Source of the DNA: Hyphomicrobiaceae bacterium
GTDB lineage: Bacteria > Pseudomonadota > Alphaproteobacteria > Rhizobiales > Hyphomicrobiaceae
Assembly (NCBI GenBank): GCA_025359185.1
Contig: JANYHF010000003.1
Coordinates: 1 to 63,182, forward strand
Reading direction: 5' to 3'
Length of the DNA: 63,182 nt
Shown here piece after piece: positions 42,647 through 51,010 of the stretch; positions within the stretch are counted from its first letter, which is position 1; each line of letters starts with the position of its first letter. The position numbers were made by a program, and so were the translations under genes. The notes under the pieces were generated by a model. It had not been told where the DNA came from. It made no database searches and saw only the letters and a list, made by a program, of their open reading frames with translations.

Positions 42647-43405
42647 ATGACGAACACCAGCACCACCCATTTCGGCTTTCGCGATGTCCCCGAGAGCGAG
42701 CGGCAGGGCCTTGTCAACGACGTGTTCGCTAAGGTCGCGGACCGATACGACCTGATGAACGACCTGATGTCCGGCGGACTGCACCGGCTGTGGAAGGACG
42801 ATCTGGTGGGCTGGCTGGCAGCGCCGCGTGGCGCGATGCCGTTTGCGCATCTGGATGTTGCGGGCGGCACTGGCGATGTGGCCTTGCGAGTAATGCGTGC
42901 GGCAGGCGCGGGCGGATCGTCCGTCATCTGTGATATTTCTGGAGAAATGCTGAGCGCGGGCGAGCGTCGCATCGCCAAGACCGATCAGGCCGGGCGGATC
43001 AGCTTCGTGCAGGGCAATGCCGAGACGCTGCCGTTTCCAAGCGGGTCATTCAATGCCTACACCATTGCCTTCGGCATCCGCAATGTGACGCATATCGATC
43101 GTGCCCTGAGTGAAGCCTTCCGGGTGCTGCGGCCGGGCGGGCGGTTCCTCTGCCTGGAATTCTCCGAGGTACAGGTGCCGATGCTGGACCGGCTTTATGA
43201 TTTCTGGTCGTTTCAAGCGATACCGCAGCTGGGCAAGCTCGCAGCGGGCGATGCTCAGCCTTACGAATATCTGGTCGAAAGCATCCGTAAGTTTCCCAAG
43301 CAGGAGCCGTTCGCGGCGATGGTGCGAGCCGCCGGGTTCGAGCGGGTGAGTTTCCGGAACATCACCGGCGGCGTCGCGGCCATGCATTCGGGGTGGAAGA
43401 TTTGA
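42647..43405 (+). CDS. ubiE: Demethylmenaquinone/ubiquinone C-methyltransferase UbiE
   Basis: A 252-aa SAM-dependent methyltransferase of ubiquinone synthesis. It has [40 protein letters not shown], the SAM motif [34 protein letters not shown] with GIRNV, and the C-terminal SGWKI, all UbiE signatures. The frame overlaps the beginning of the next ORF, but that gene's real start is further downstream. The often adjacent ubiB is not next to it here; an AarF/UbiB-like gene lies at 45947. Confidence 0.95.
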   Translation: MTNTSTTHFGFRDVPESERQGLVNDVFAKVADRYDLMNDLMSGGLHRLWKDDLVGWLAAPRGAMPFAHLDVAGGTGDVALRVMRAAGAGGSSVICDISGEMLSAGERRIAKTDQAGRISFVQGNAETLPFPSGSFNAYTIAFGIRNVTHIDRALSEAFRVLRPGGRFLCLEFSEVQVPMLDRLYDFWSFQAIPQLGKLAAGDAQPYEYLVESIRKFPKQEPFAAMVRAAGFERVSFRNITGGVAAMHSGWKI

Positions 43406-43461
43406 TGGTGGGGGTGGGGCGGGAAATCTGCGCAGACGGATACAACAACAAGGTAATCACC

Positions 43462-44214
43462 ATGCAAATCGATGATCTCAAGGGCAGGCGGGTACTGATC
43501 ACCGGGGCGAGCACGGGCATTGGCGCGGCGCTAGCGCGGGCATTTTCGCAGCAGGGAGCAAACGTAGCGATCCACTTTGGAAAGAGTGACGCCCAGGCCA
43601 AGGCACTTGCCACGGAGATCGGAGCGTCTGTTTGTATACAGGGTGATTTCGGCAAACGGGGCGAGGCCAAGCGGGTGGTCACCGAGGCTGCGGCCAAGCT
43701 CGGAGGACTCGATATCCTCATCAATAATGCAGGTTCGCTGGTGCAACGCGAGCCGATCCAGACCATGGCGGCGGACGTGGTGGACAGCATAATGGAACTC
43801 AACGTCCACGCCGTATTAGAGGGCTCGCAGGCCGCTATCCCGTATCTTAGCAAGCGGCCAGGCGGCGTCATCATCAATGTCGGCTCCATCGCGGGCAATA
43901 ATGGCGGCGGGCCAGGATCGGGCATCTATGCCGGCGCCAAGGCCTTCGTGCATAACCTGACGCGGCACCTTGCGGGCGAACTCGCCGAGGCCGGCATCCG
44001 CGTCAACTGCGTGTCGCCGGGCGTGATCGGCACGCCTTTCCATACCACCACGCCGCCCGAACGCATGGAAGCCATGCGCAAGACCACCAAGCTCGGCCGC
44101 ATCGGCACGGCGGAGGATTGCGTCGGGGTGTTCCTGTTCCTGGCCTCGAACCAAATGAGCGGTTACATCACCGGGCAGAACATCCATGTGAATGGCGGGC
44201 AGATCATGCCGTAA
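43462..44214 (+). CDS. Short-chain dehydrogenase/reductase
   Basis: A 250-aa classical SDR starting at ATG 43462 (MQIDDLKGRRVLITGASTGI). The Rossmann motif is TGASTGIG, LINNAGSLV is the NNAG motif, the catalytic Ser is in NVGSIAG, and the Tyr-Lys pair is in YAGAKAF. It ends SGYITGQNIHVNGGQIMP, like FabG-type reductases. Substrate unknown. It lies 56 bases after ubiE in the same direction and may be co-transcribed. Confidence 0.85.
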   Translation: MQIDDLKGRRVLITGASTGIGAALARAFSQQGANVAIHFGKSDAQAKALATEIGASVCIQGDFGKRGEAKRVVTEAAAKLGGLDILINNAGSLVQREPIQTMAADVVDSIMELNVHAVLEGSQAAIPYLSKRPGGVIINVGSIAGNNGGGPGSGIYAGAKAFVHNLTRHLAGELAEAGIRVNCVSPGVIGTPFHTTTPPERMEAMRKTTKLGRIGTAEDCVGVFLFLASNQMSGYITGQNIHVNGGQIMP

Positions 44215-44250
44215 GTGTGCGGATAACTCTGGGCCTTTCACTGCGTGGGC

Positions 44251-44637
44251 TCAACTCACCGGCTGGCAGCGCTTCCAGGTTACGGCAGGTCCGGTGGCTG
44301 TAATGCCTTCGCCCCGCTCGCCAGCCTGCGAAGCATCGATCGATGCGGCGGACTGGTAGAACTCCATCGTCAGCTCATCAATCAAGCGGAGTAGGACCGG
44401 GGAGCCTGCATCCTTATCGCCTGCAGGAACCGTATAGCGGCACGCATGACGCCAGCACTCGCCCGTGATTTGTTTGCCGCTGGGTATGCGGATGGTCCCT
44501 GGAAAGTCGATATGCATCGTGGCTGTGCCGTTGCACCAGTCGCCATTGATGGCGTCGGCCAGGGCCGGGGCGGCCGTGGCTATTGTGGTGGCACACACAG
44601 CCGCCAGGATATTGAGCCGTTGACGCGTCACGAGCAT
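44251..44637 (-). CDS. Small exported cysteine-containing protein, unknown function
   Basis: A 128-aa protein. ATG 44637 gives a signal peptide (MLVTRQRLNILAAVCATTIA, cleavage after ALA). The mature domain begins AINGDWCNGTATMHIDFPG and has four cysteines (DWCNG, GECWRHACR and the near-terminal KRCQP). Upstream in-frame codons run into the mscS-like gene and are ignored. It starts 13 bases after that gene's stop, so the two are co-transcribed. Confidence 0.7.
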   Translation of the reverse strand: MLVTRQRLNILAAVCATTIATAAPALADAINGDWCNGTATMHIDFPGTIRIPSGKQITGECWRHACRYTVPAGDKDAGSPVLLRLIDELTMEFYQSAASIDASQAGERGEGITATGPAVTWKRCQPVS

Positions 44638-44650
44638 GCTCCGTTCCCGC

Positions 44651-45640
44651 TCACTCCGCCGCCGGCCGCACACCGTTGATGGGCAGACTATCAACTCCAT
44701 TGCGAATTTGCACCTGGCGTTGCGGCACAGCAAGCTCGATCCCTGCACGGCGGAACTCTTCAAGGATCGTTACCCGCATCGCTGTCTTGACGCCGCCGCC
44801 GGTGCTGATGTTGGCGACCTGCACGCCCACCGAAAACTCCAGCGCCTCGGGTCCGAAATTGTCAAAACTGACGCCCGGCTCCGGCCGCAGCATGATGCCG
44901 GGCGTCCTCAGCGCCGCCCGCTGCAACGCCTCCAGAACGGCGCGCGGATCGGCGCGGTGCGAGGTGCGCACGCTCACCGACACCCGGCCACCGGGATCAC
45001 CATGGGTCCAGTTCAGCACTGTGCCGGTGATGAATTCGGAATTGGGGATGAGCACGCTGGCGCCGTTGAAGGTGGCGATCTCGGTCGAGCGCACGCTGAT
45101 GCGTTTGACGATGCCCTCGTTCTCCTTGACGACCACCCAATCGCCCAGCTTGATCGGGCGCTCGATAAGCACGATGAGGCCGCAAACGAAGTTGCTGATG
45201 ACGGTCTGGAGACCGAAGCCGACACCGACGGAGAGCGCGCCGGCCAGAATGGTGAGACCGCTGAGGTCGAGCCCCGCCACGGAGGCCGAATACAGCACCG
45301 CTAGCCCGAGCCCGGCATAGCCCAGCGCCTTGTCGATGGAATAGGCGATGCCCTGGTCGATTCGCCCCGAGGCCAGCACACCCTGCCGGATCAGCGCCTG
45401 CACAACACGCGTTCCATAGAGCAGCACGCCAAAAACGATGCCCGCCGCGATTAGCCGGAACGCGATCCCCTCAATGACGGAGATATCGACATGCAGCCAG
45501 CCAGACGCTTGAAGGGCTTGCAGCGACGGCGCGCCGCCAAACCACACCACCCAAACGATCACCGTGAGGGCCGCCAGCAGCAGCATCCCCGTCAGCCGCG
45601 CAACCCAGCTCTTAGTGATAAACCAGTCCAACATCGGCAT
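44651..45640 (-). CDS. MscS-family mechanosensitive channel
   Basis: A 329-aa protein with three or four membrane helices and the MscS pore and beta domain: the glycine/alanine-rich pore helix is LTILAGALSVGVGFGLQTVI, followed by SNFVCGLIVLIERPIKLGD and the beta domain KRISVRSTEIATFNGASVLI with PNSEFI. It should open under membrane tension to release osmolytes. Length is between E. coli MscS (286 aa) and larger YbdG types. Confidence 0.9.
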   Translation of the reverse strand: MPMLDWFITKSWVARLTGMLLLAALTVIVWVVWFGGAPSLQALQASGWLHVDISVIEGIAFRLIAAGIVFGVLLYGTRVVQALIRQGVLASGRIDQGIAYSIDKALGYAGLGLAVLYSASVAGLDLSGLTILAGALSVGVGFGLQTVISNFVCGLIVLIERPIKLGDWVVVKENEGIVKRISVRSTEIATFNGASVLIPNSEFITGTVLNWTHGDPGGRVSVSVRTSHRADPRAVLEALQRAALRTPGIMLRPEPGVSFDNFGPEALEFSVGVQVANISTGGGVKTAMRVTILEEFRRAGIELAVPQRQVQIRNGVDSLPINGVRPAAE

Positions 45641-45946
45641 CCTTCTTGGCCTTCTATCCGCCCCGTCATGGAGCTGTCATGGGAGCGGAATTCGGCCAAA
45701 ATAGGTTGCGGCGTCAAGGGGATGGGGACGGGGTGCGGCGCGGGGGCTGTGGGTGACGTTTCGGGCGGCGGATCGGCCACCTGTAGCTTCGATGCTACTT
45801 CGCGCACTCATGCGACTTCAAGTAGACAGCGTATCTGACGCAATGCGCCGTTGCAATTTTTGACCTTGCCAATGGTGCCAAGCCCAACCGCCGCATGATC
45901 CATTTGCCTCCCCTCGCGCGTTATCGCTGCGCTATAAGAGGCCACC
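45641..45946. other. Intergenic region between mscS-like and aarF-like genes
   Basis: About 306 bases between divergent genes. No gene, tRNA or clear palindrome is seen. Promoters for both neighbours are expected here. A TTGACC at about 45861 is a possible -35 box, without a convincing -10. Confidence 0.4.
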
Positions 45947-47323
45947 ATGACCCCACCATCCGACTCCGAATCCTCCTCCCCCCTCGGCCGCCTGCGCCGT
46001 TACGCCCAGGTCGGCACCTCCGTCGGCGGCATCGCGGCCCGCGCCGCTGGCGGACGGCTGTTCGGCCTTGAGCGCGACGACGCCAAGATGGCGGGCGAAC
46101 TCGCGGCGGCGCTTGGCGGCCTCAAGGGGCCGATCATGAAAGTGGCGCAGCTGCTCTCCACCATTCCCGAGGCGCTGCCGGCCGAATACGCTGCCGAGTT
46201 GCAGCAGCTGCAAAGCCAAGCCCCGCCGATGGGCTGGTCGTTCGTGCGCCGCCGCATGATGGCTGAGTTGGGGCCGGACTGGGAGGGCAAAATCGCCAAT
46301 TTCGAGCACGCCCCCGCAGCCTCCGCCTCGCTCGGCCAGGTGCATCGCGCCACGGCTCACGATGGCGCACGGCTGGCGGTCAAACTTCAGTACCCCGACA
46401 TGCAATCGGCCGTGGACGCGGATGTGACGCAGCTGGGTGTCATCTTCGCAATCCACCGGCGCATGAGCCCTGCTGTCGATACGTCGGAAATCCTTGCCGA
46501 AGTTTCGGAGCGCCTCAAAGAGGAGCTCGACTACACGCTGGAGGCCCGGCACATCGCGCTCTATGCGCAGATTTTCCGCGACGATGCGCTGGTGCGCGTG
46601 CCATCGACGCGGCCGGAACTGTCAACCGGCCGCCTGCTGACCATGCAGTGGCTCGATGGCAAGCGGCTGCTGGACTACAAGCCCGCGCCGCTCGAAGACC
46701 GCAACCAAATTGCCCGCGCCATGTTTCGCGCCTGGTGGTTCCCATTCTCGCATTTCGGCGTCATTCACGGCGACCCGCATCTCGGCAACTACACCGTGTT
46801 TGACGGCGTGGACGGCCACGCGGCGGGCATCAATCTGCTCGACTATGGCTGTATCCGCACGTTCCCACCGAAATTCGTGCAAGGCGTCATCGATCTCTAT
46901 ACCGGCCTGCGCGACAACGACCGCGCGCGTATGGTCCACGCCTACGAAACCTGGGGCTTTGCGGGGCTCTCCAACGAGCTGATCGATATCCTCAATATCT
47001 GGGCCAAGTTCATCTACGGGCCTTTGCTCGATGACCGCGAGCGGCGGATCGCCGAGGATGTCAGCCCCGGCGAGTATGGCCGGCGCGAGGCGTTCACGGT
47101 GCATCAGGGGCTGAAGGAAAAGGGGCCGGTGAAAGTGCCGCGCGAATTCGTCTTTATGGATCGCGCCGCAATCGGCCTCGGCGGTGTGTTCCTGCATCTG
47201 GATGCCAGGCAAAACTGGTATCGTCTCTTCAACGAAACGATTGAGGGGTTTAATCTGGAGGTGGTTGCGGAGCGGCAGCGGGCGGCGTTTGAGGCAACCG
47301 GTGTGCCAGCGGCGAAGGGGTGA
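45947..47323 (+). CDS. AarF/UbiB (ABC1)-family atypical kinase-like protein
   Basis: A 458-aa ABC1-family protein. The A-rich loop and the KxGQ-like motif appear as LKGPIMKVAQLLSTIPEALP. ASLGQVHRA and VKLQYPDMQSAVDADV form the nucleotide-binding lobe, EELDYTLEARH is a family block, and FGVIHGDPHLGNYT with NLLDYGCIRTF are the catalytic and metal-binding loops. The family supports ubiquinone synthesis and lipid handling. The lack of a C-terminal membrane helix and the KVAQ variant suggest an AarF or ADCK3-like paralogue rather than classical UbiB. Confidence 0.85.
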   Translation: MTPPSDSESSSPLGRLRRYAQVGTSVGGIAARAAGGRLFGLERDDAKMAGELAAALGGLKGPIMKVAQLLSTIPEALPAEYAAELQQLQSQAPPMGWSFVRRRMMAELGPDWEGKIANFEHAPAASASLGQVHRATAHDGARLAVKLQYPDMQSAVDADVTQLGVIFAIHRRMSPAVDTSEILAEVSERLKEELDYTLEARHIALYAQIFRDDALVRVPSTRPELSTGRLLTMQWLDGKRLLDYKPAPLEDRNQIARAMFRAWWFPFSHFGVIHGDPHLGNYTVFDGVDGHAAGINLLDYGCIRTFPPKFVQGVIDLYTGLRDNDRARMVHAYETWGFAGLSNELIDILNIWAKFIYGPLLDDRERRIAEDVSPGEYGRREAFTVHQGLKEKGPVKVPREFVFMDRAAIGLGGVFLHLDARQNWYRLFNETIEGFNLEVVAERQRAAFEATGVPAAKG

Positions 47324-47359
47324 CGTCGGCTCTAGTTGACGTCCCCGCACATCGTTTGT

Positions 47360-47392
47360 TCGTCAGGGCAGGGTCAAATCTCGCCATGACGA
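47360..47392. repeat. GTCATGGCAGC-family palindrome (short form)
   Basis: TCGTCAGGGC (47360-47369) pairs with GCCATGACGA (47383-47392) with one mismatch. It is located in the 174-base spacer between convergent genes, which holds no supportable gene. Confidence 0.5.
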
Positions 47393-47497
47393 AAGGGTAG
47401 TGAACTCTACCAAAGACCTCCCGAGCGATACCGTTCGCGATATCAACGCGCAGGCCCGCCTCACAGTCGATGAGTGCCTTGATCTGCAACGTCAGGG

Positions 47498-48499
47498 TTA
47501 CAACATCCCCGCCAGCACCCGGTCGGGCGGCTTGTGCCCGTCCATCCAGGTCTTGATGTTAATCACCACCTTCTCCCCCATGTCGATGCGGCCCTCCATG
47601 GTCGCCGATCCCATATGCGGCAGCACCACCACCCGGTCCGAGGACCGCAGTTTCGGGTTGATGGCTGGCTCATGCTCGAACACGTCCAATCCGGCACCCG
47701 CGATTTCGCCAGCTTCGATCATCCGCGCCAAGGCGTTCTCGTCGATCACCTCGCCGCGCGCCGTGTTCACCAAGTAGGCCGTCGGCTTGATCAGCTTCAA
47801 GCGCCGCGCTGACAACAGATGATACGTTGCTGGCGTATGCGGACAATTCACCGTCAGAATGTCCATGCGGTTGAGCATCTGGTCAAGGCTGTCCCAATAG
47901 GTCGCTTCCAGCTCGCGCTCGATGTCCTCGGCCACCCGGCGGCGGTTGTGATAGTGGATCTGCAAACCGAAGGCCTTGGCCCGTTTTGCCACCGCCTGCC
48001 CGATCCGGCCCATGCCGATGATGCCCAGCCGTTTGCCATAGATGCGGTGCCCCAGCATCCAAGTCGGCGACCAGCCTTGCCACTCGTTGCGCGGGTTCTT
48101 CAGATAGGCTGCGCCCTCAGTCAGCCGCCGCGGCACGGCCAGGATGAGCGCCATGGTCATGTCCGCCGTGTCCTCTGTCAGTACACCCGGCGTATTGGTG
48201 ACGATGATGTTCTTGGCGTGCGCGGCATCAAGATCGACATTGTCGACGCCGGTGCCGAAATTGGCGATCAGCTTTAGCTGTGGCCCGGACTGCTCAAGCA
48301 CCGCGCGGTCGATCTGATCAGTGACAGTTGGCACCAGCACGTCGGCCGCTTTCACGGCCTCGGCGAGGGCTGCCTGGCTCATCGGTTTGTCATCAATGTT
48401 GAGACGCGCATCAAACAACTCGCGCATCCGCGTTTCGACCGTGTCGGGCAGTTTGCGGGTGACAATGACCAGTGGTTTTTTTGCGGGCATGTGAGGCAT
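47498..48499 (-). CDS. D-2-hydroxyacid dehydrogenase (glyoxylate/hydroxypyruvate reductase type)
   Basis: A 333-aa NAD(P)-dependent D-2-hydroxyacid dehydrogenase. The nucleotide fold has GKRLGIIGMGRIGQAVAKRA; the substrate region has NFGTGVDNVDLDAA. The catalytic Arg is in LVNTARGEVIDENAL, Glu in GLDVFEHEP and His in VVLPHMGSAT. It probably reduces glyoxylate or hydroxypyruvate; the exact substrate and coenzyme cannot be told from sequence alone. Two N-terminal Met (MPHMPAKK) are alternative starts. Confidence 0.87.
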   Translation of the reverse strand: MPHMPAKKPLVIVTRKLPDTVETRMRELFDARLNIDDKPMSQAALAEAVKAADVLVPTVTDQIDRAVLEQSGPQLKLIANFGTGVDNVDLDAAHAKNIIVTNTPGVLTEDTADMTMALILAVPRRLTEGAAYLKNPRNEWQGWSPTWMLGHRIYGKRLGIIGMGRIGQAVAKRAKAFGLQIHYHNRRRVAEDIERELEATYWDSLDQMLNRMDILTVNCPHTPATYHLLSARRLKLIKPTAYLVNTARGEVIDENALARMIEAGEIAGAGLDVFEHEPAINPKLRSSDRVVVLPHMGSATMEGRIDMGEKVVINIKTWMDGHKPPDRVLAGML

Positions 48500-48654
48500 C
48501 CAAGGCCGGCCAGGCGGCGTAAGACCGTATTGATGCCGCCTTCCTATCAGACAACGCGCGCCGTCACAAAGGCGATGGACTTGATTGCAACCGCAAATCG
48601 TGGTCTCCCGGCACCATCTGCCCCACGCTGACGCTTGGGTTCGAAAGGCTCGCC

Positions 48655-49188
48655 ATGCCGGTTTTCACACGTATCCTGATGCTGATTGCGGGCGTACTCG
48701 TGCTGGCGGCGCCCGCCACAGCGCAAACGGCCGAGGGCAGCAAAGGCTCTGGCCTGCCGGTGCCGCGCTATGTCAGCCTGAAATCGGACCGGGTGAATGT
48801 GCGCAAAGGGCCTGGCTTCGATTATGCCATCGCTTGGACCTTTCAACGTGCCGGTCTGCCAGTGGAAATCCTGAAGGAGTTCGAGACCTGGCGGCAGGTG
48901 CGCGACAGCGATGGCACGGAGGGTTGGGTGTTGCAGAACCTGCTCAGCGGCCGCCGGACCGCGCTGGTGACGCCGTGGGATGTCAAGGCCGAGCCCGGCG
49001 CCCCCGCAACGCCGCTGCAGGAGAGCGCGTCTGAAAGCAGCAGCGTTGTCGCCCTGATCGAGCCGGGCGTGCTCGCCACCGTGATCAGTTGCGACAAGAC
49101 CTGGTGTCGCGTTTCCATCGCCGAGCAGCGCGGCTACATCGCGCAAGGCAAGCTCTGGGGCGTGTATAAGGACGAGCCGGTTCAGTAG
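48655..49188 (+). CDS. Exported SH3-domain protein
   Basis: A 177-aa protein with a signal peptide (residues 1-24, cleavage after ATA). Two bacterial SH3-like units follow. The first is clear: RYVSLKSDRVNVRKGPGFDY, FETWRQVRDSDGTEGWVLQN. The second (ESSSVVALIEPGVLATVISC, KTWCRVSIAEQRGYIAQGKL) is less regular and holds two cysteines. Such proteins act in the periplasm, often on or near peptidoglycan. It is divergent from the reductase gene across 155 bases. Confidence 0.82.
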   Translation: MPVFTRILMLIAGVLVLAAPATAQTAEGSKGSGLPVPRYVSLKSDRVNVRKGPGFDYAIAWTFQRAGLPVEILKEFETWRQVRDSDGTEGWVLQNLLSGRRTALVTPWDVKAEPGAPATPLQESASESSSVVALIEPGVLATVISCDKTWCRVSIAEQRGYIAQGKLWGVYKDEPVQ

Positions 49189-49290
49189 GGCACAACGGGT
49201 GCCACAAATGCCGAATTTGCCGGACCGGGCGCAGGACCAGTGTTATAGGGTCATCTGCTTACAGTATCGGCGATAGGAATGGGGGCAGCG

Positions 49291-50817
49291 ATGACCGACT
49301 GGCTTGAAACGGGCGGGTCTTGGCTGGTGCTGATCATTATGGGCGTTTTTGCCCTGGCAATGGCGCTGATCCTCGCTCTGACATGGTCGCGGCCAAAAGC
49401 AACCCCACCGACGCCCAAAAAAACACCGGTTGCGGCCAGTCCGCCGCCTCCATCAGTGCAACCGCCTCAGCCTGCCAGACCATCAGTATCAGCATCACCG
49501 GCACCGGATGAGGAGCCGCTGCCGCCGCCAGCTCGCCGTCCCGAGGGTATCGGCGCGGCATCCGAACCACCCAGGCCACGCCCCTATGGGCAAATGCCTC
49601 AGCCCCGCACCTATCGCGCCGTACGGTCACGGACCGATCCGCCGGCCAGCCCCGAGGCCGCGCCCCGGATGCCTTTGCCGGCCCCGCCCATACCGGCGCC
49701 AGTCGCAAGCGGCAATGTTGGCGACGACAGGGGGGATTTCGTTGCTGTCACGGTCCACTATGGCACCGACCGCAAGGACACCGGCATCGCGACCGACCTC
49801 GCCGCGCGCTTTACCTCGGAGCGCGCCGATATCAGTGGCAACCGGGAGCCGGTCTCCTACGGCACCACCACCGTCTCGATCCCCAAGACGCACGCGGTGG
49901 GCGGGCTTGAGGACCGCACCTGGTGGCAGTGGGCGACCTGGCAAGACCGGACACCAGACAAGCATGTCATGGTCATGACGGTGACCCCGGCGGCAGCGGC
50001 GGCGTTCTTTGCCACCCTGAAGTCGGCCGTGGCGCGCTCTGGCAAAAAAGACGCCTTCGTATTCGTGCATGGTTTCAGCGTCTCCTTCGCCGATGCTGCC
50101 CGGCGCACCGCCCAGATGGCCTATGACCTGGAATTCCAAGGCGCACCCGTCATGTTCACTTGGCCGACGCCCGACCTGTCGACCAGTCTGTTCACGGCTT
50201 ATACGACCTCGGAAAGCAACGTTGATCTGTCCAAGCACCGGTTCCAGAAGTTCCTTCAAGATGTACTGGATAAAACCGGCGCAGCGACCGTGCATGTGAT
50301 TGCTCATTCCATGGGCAATCGTCTGGTCACCGAAGCCTTGCAAATGCTGGATACGCCCGAAAACGCGCATTTGAAGGCGAAAATTGGTGAGGTGATCCTG
50401 ACGGCGCCCGACATCGATGCGTCGGTTTTCATCACCGAAATCGCGCCCCGCATTTTACGCTTTGCACCGCGTATCACGCTCTATGCGTCATCGAAGGACA
50501 AAGCCCTGGAGGCCTCGCAAGGCGTCCATTCGTTCCCAAGGATCGGCGAGTTCCAGTCCATGATGTCGGTGCCAACCGGCATCGAGGTGATCGACGCCAG
50601 TTCAGTCTATGACGATGCGGTCGGCCACAGCTACTATGGCGACAGCGAACCCGTGATCGGCGACCTCTGCTATCTGCTGAGCCTGGGTGACCGGGCTGCG
50701 CATCGGTCATTGACGCTGACGGGAGCGCTGACACCCGGCGGGCAGGCCTGCTGGTCGGTGATCAAAAAACCGCTTGCCGATGTCTATGCGGCAATCGCTG
50801 CGCGCGGCCACGCTTGA
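49291..50817 (+). CDS. DUF900-family alpha/beta hydrolase with membrane anchor and proline-rich linker
   Basis: A 508-aa protein. One N-terminal membrane helix (residues 7-32), a Pro-rich linker (about 35-145), then a hydrolase domain: VTVHYGTDRKDTG, FVFVHGFSVSFADAARRTAQ (oxyanion and HG motif), VHVIAHSMGNRLVTEAL with the nucleophile Ser in AHSMGN, TAPDIDASVF with a likely acidic residue, and a late His in GHSYYGD. ATG 49291 follows a GGGGGCAG ribosome site; ATG 49279 is an alternative. Substrate unknown. Confidence 0.78.
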   Translation: MTDWLETGGSWLVLIIMGVFALAMALILALTWSRPKATPPTPKKTPVAASPPPPSVQPPQPARPSVSASPAPDEEPLPPPARRPEGIGAASEPPRPRPYGQMPQPRTYRAVRSRTDPPASPEAAPRMPLPAPPIPAPVASGNVGDDRGDFVAVTVHYGTDRKDTGIATDLAARFTSERADISGNREPVSYGTTTVSIPKTHAVGGLEDRTWWQWATWQDRTPDKHVMVMTVTPAAAAAFFATLKSAVARSGKKDAFVFVHGFSVSFADAARRTAQMAYDLEFQGAPVMFTWPTPDLSTSLFTAYTTSESNVDLSKHRFQKFLQDVLDKTGAATVHVIAHSMGNRLVTEALQMLDTPENAHLKAKIGEVILTAPDIDASVFITEIAPRILRFAPRITLYASSKDKALEASQGVHSFPRIGEFQSMMSVPTGIEVIDASSVYDDAVGHSYYGDSEPVIGDLCYLLSLGDRAAHRSLTLTGALTPGGQACWSVIKKPLADVYAAIAARGHA

Positions 50818-51010
50818 GGCCTTGTTTGGTCCAAAGCCTCGCGCGGAGCGTAATCATCTGGACCGCAAGAACTGGCTTGCGTGGCGGCCTCGCATTCTAC
50901 ATAGTTAGGGATAAAAGAGGATCTCAGCACTGTGTAGGTGCTTGCGCAAGAAACCACCGAGCCCTGAACGGCGTCATGTGGAGAATTTGCAAGTCGAAAG
51001 GGAGAGTCAA

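Noticed and set aside
47400-47777. Plus-strand frame overlapping the 3' end of the hydroxyacid dehydrogenase
   Set aside because: Starts at a weak codon without ribosome site and is mostly antisense to the enzyme gene.
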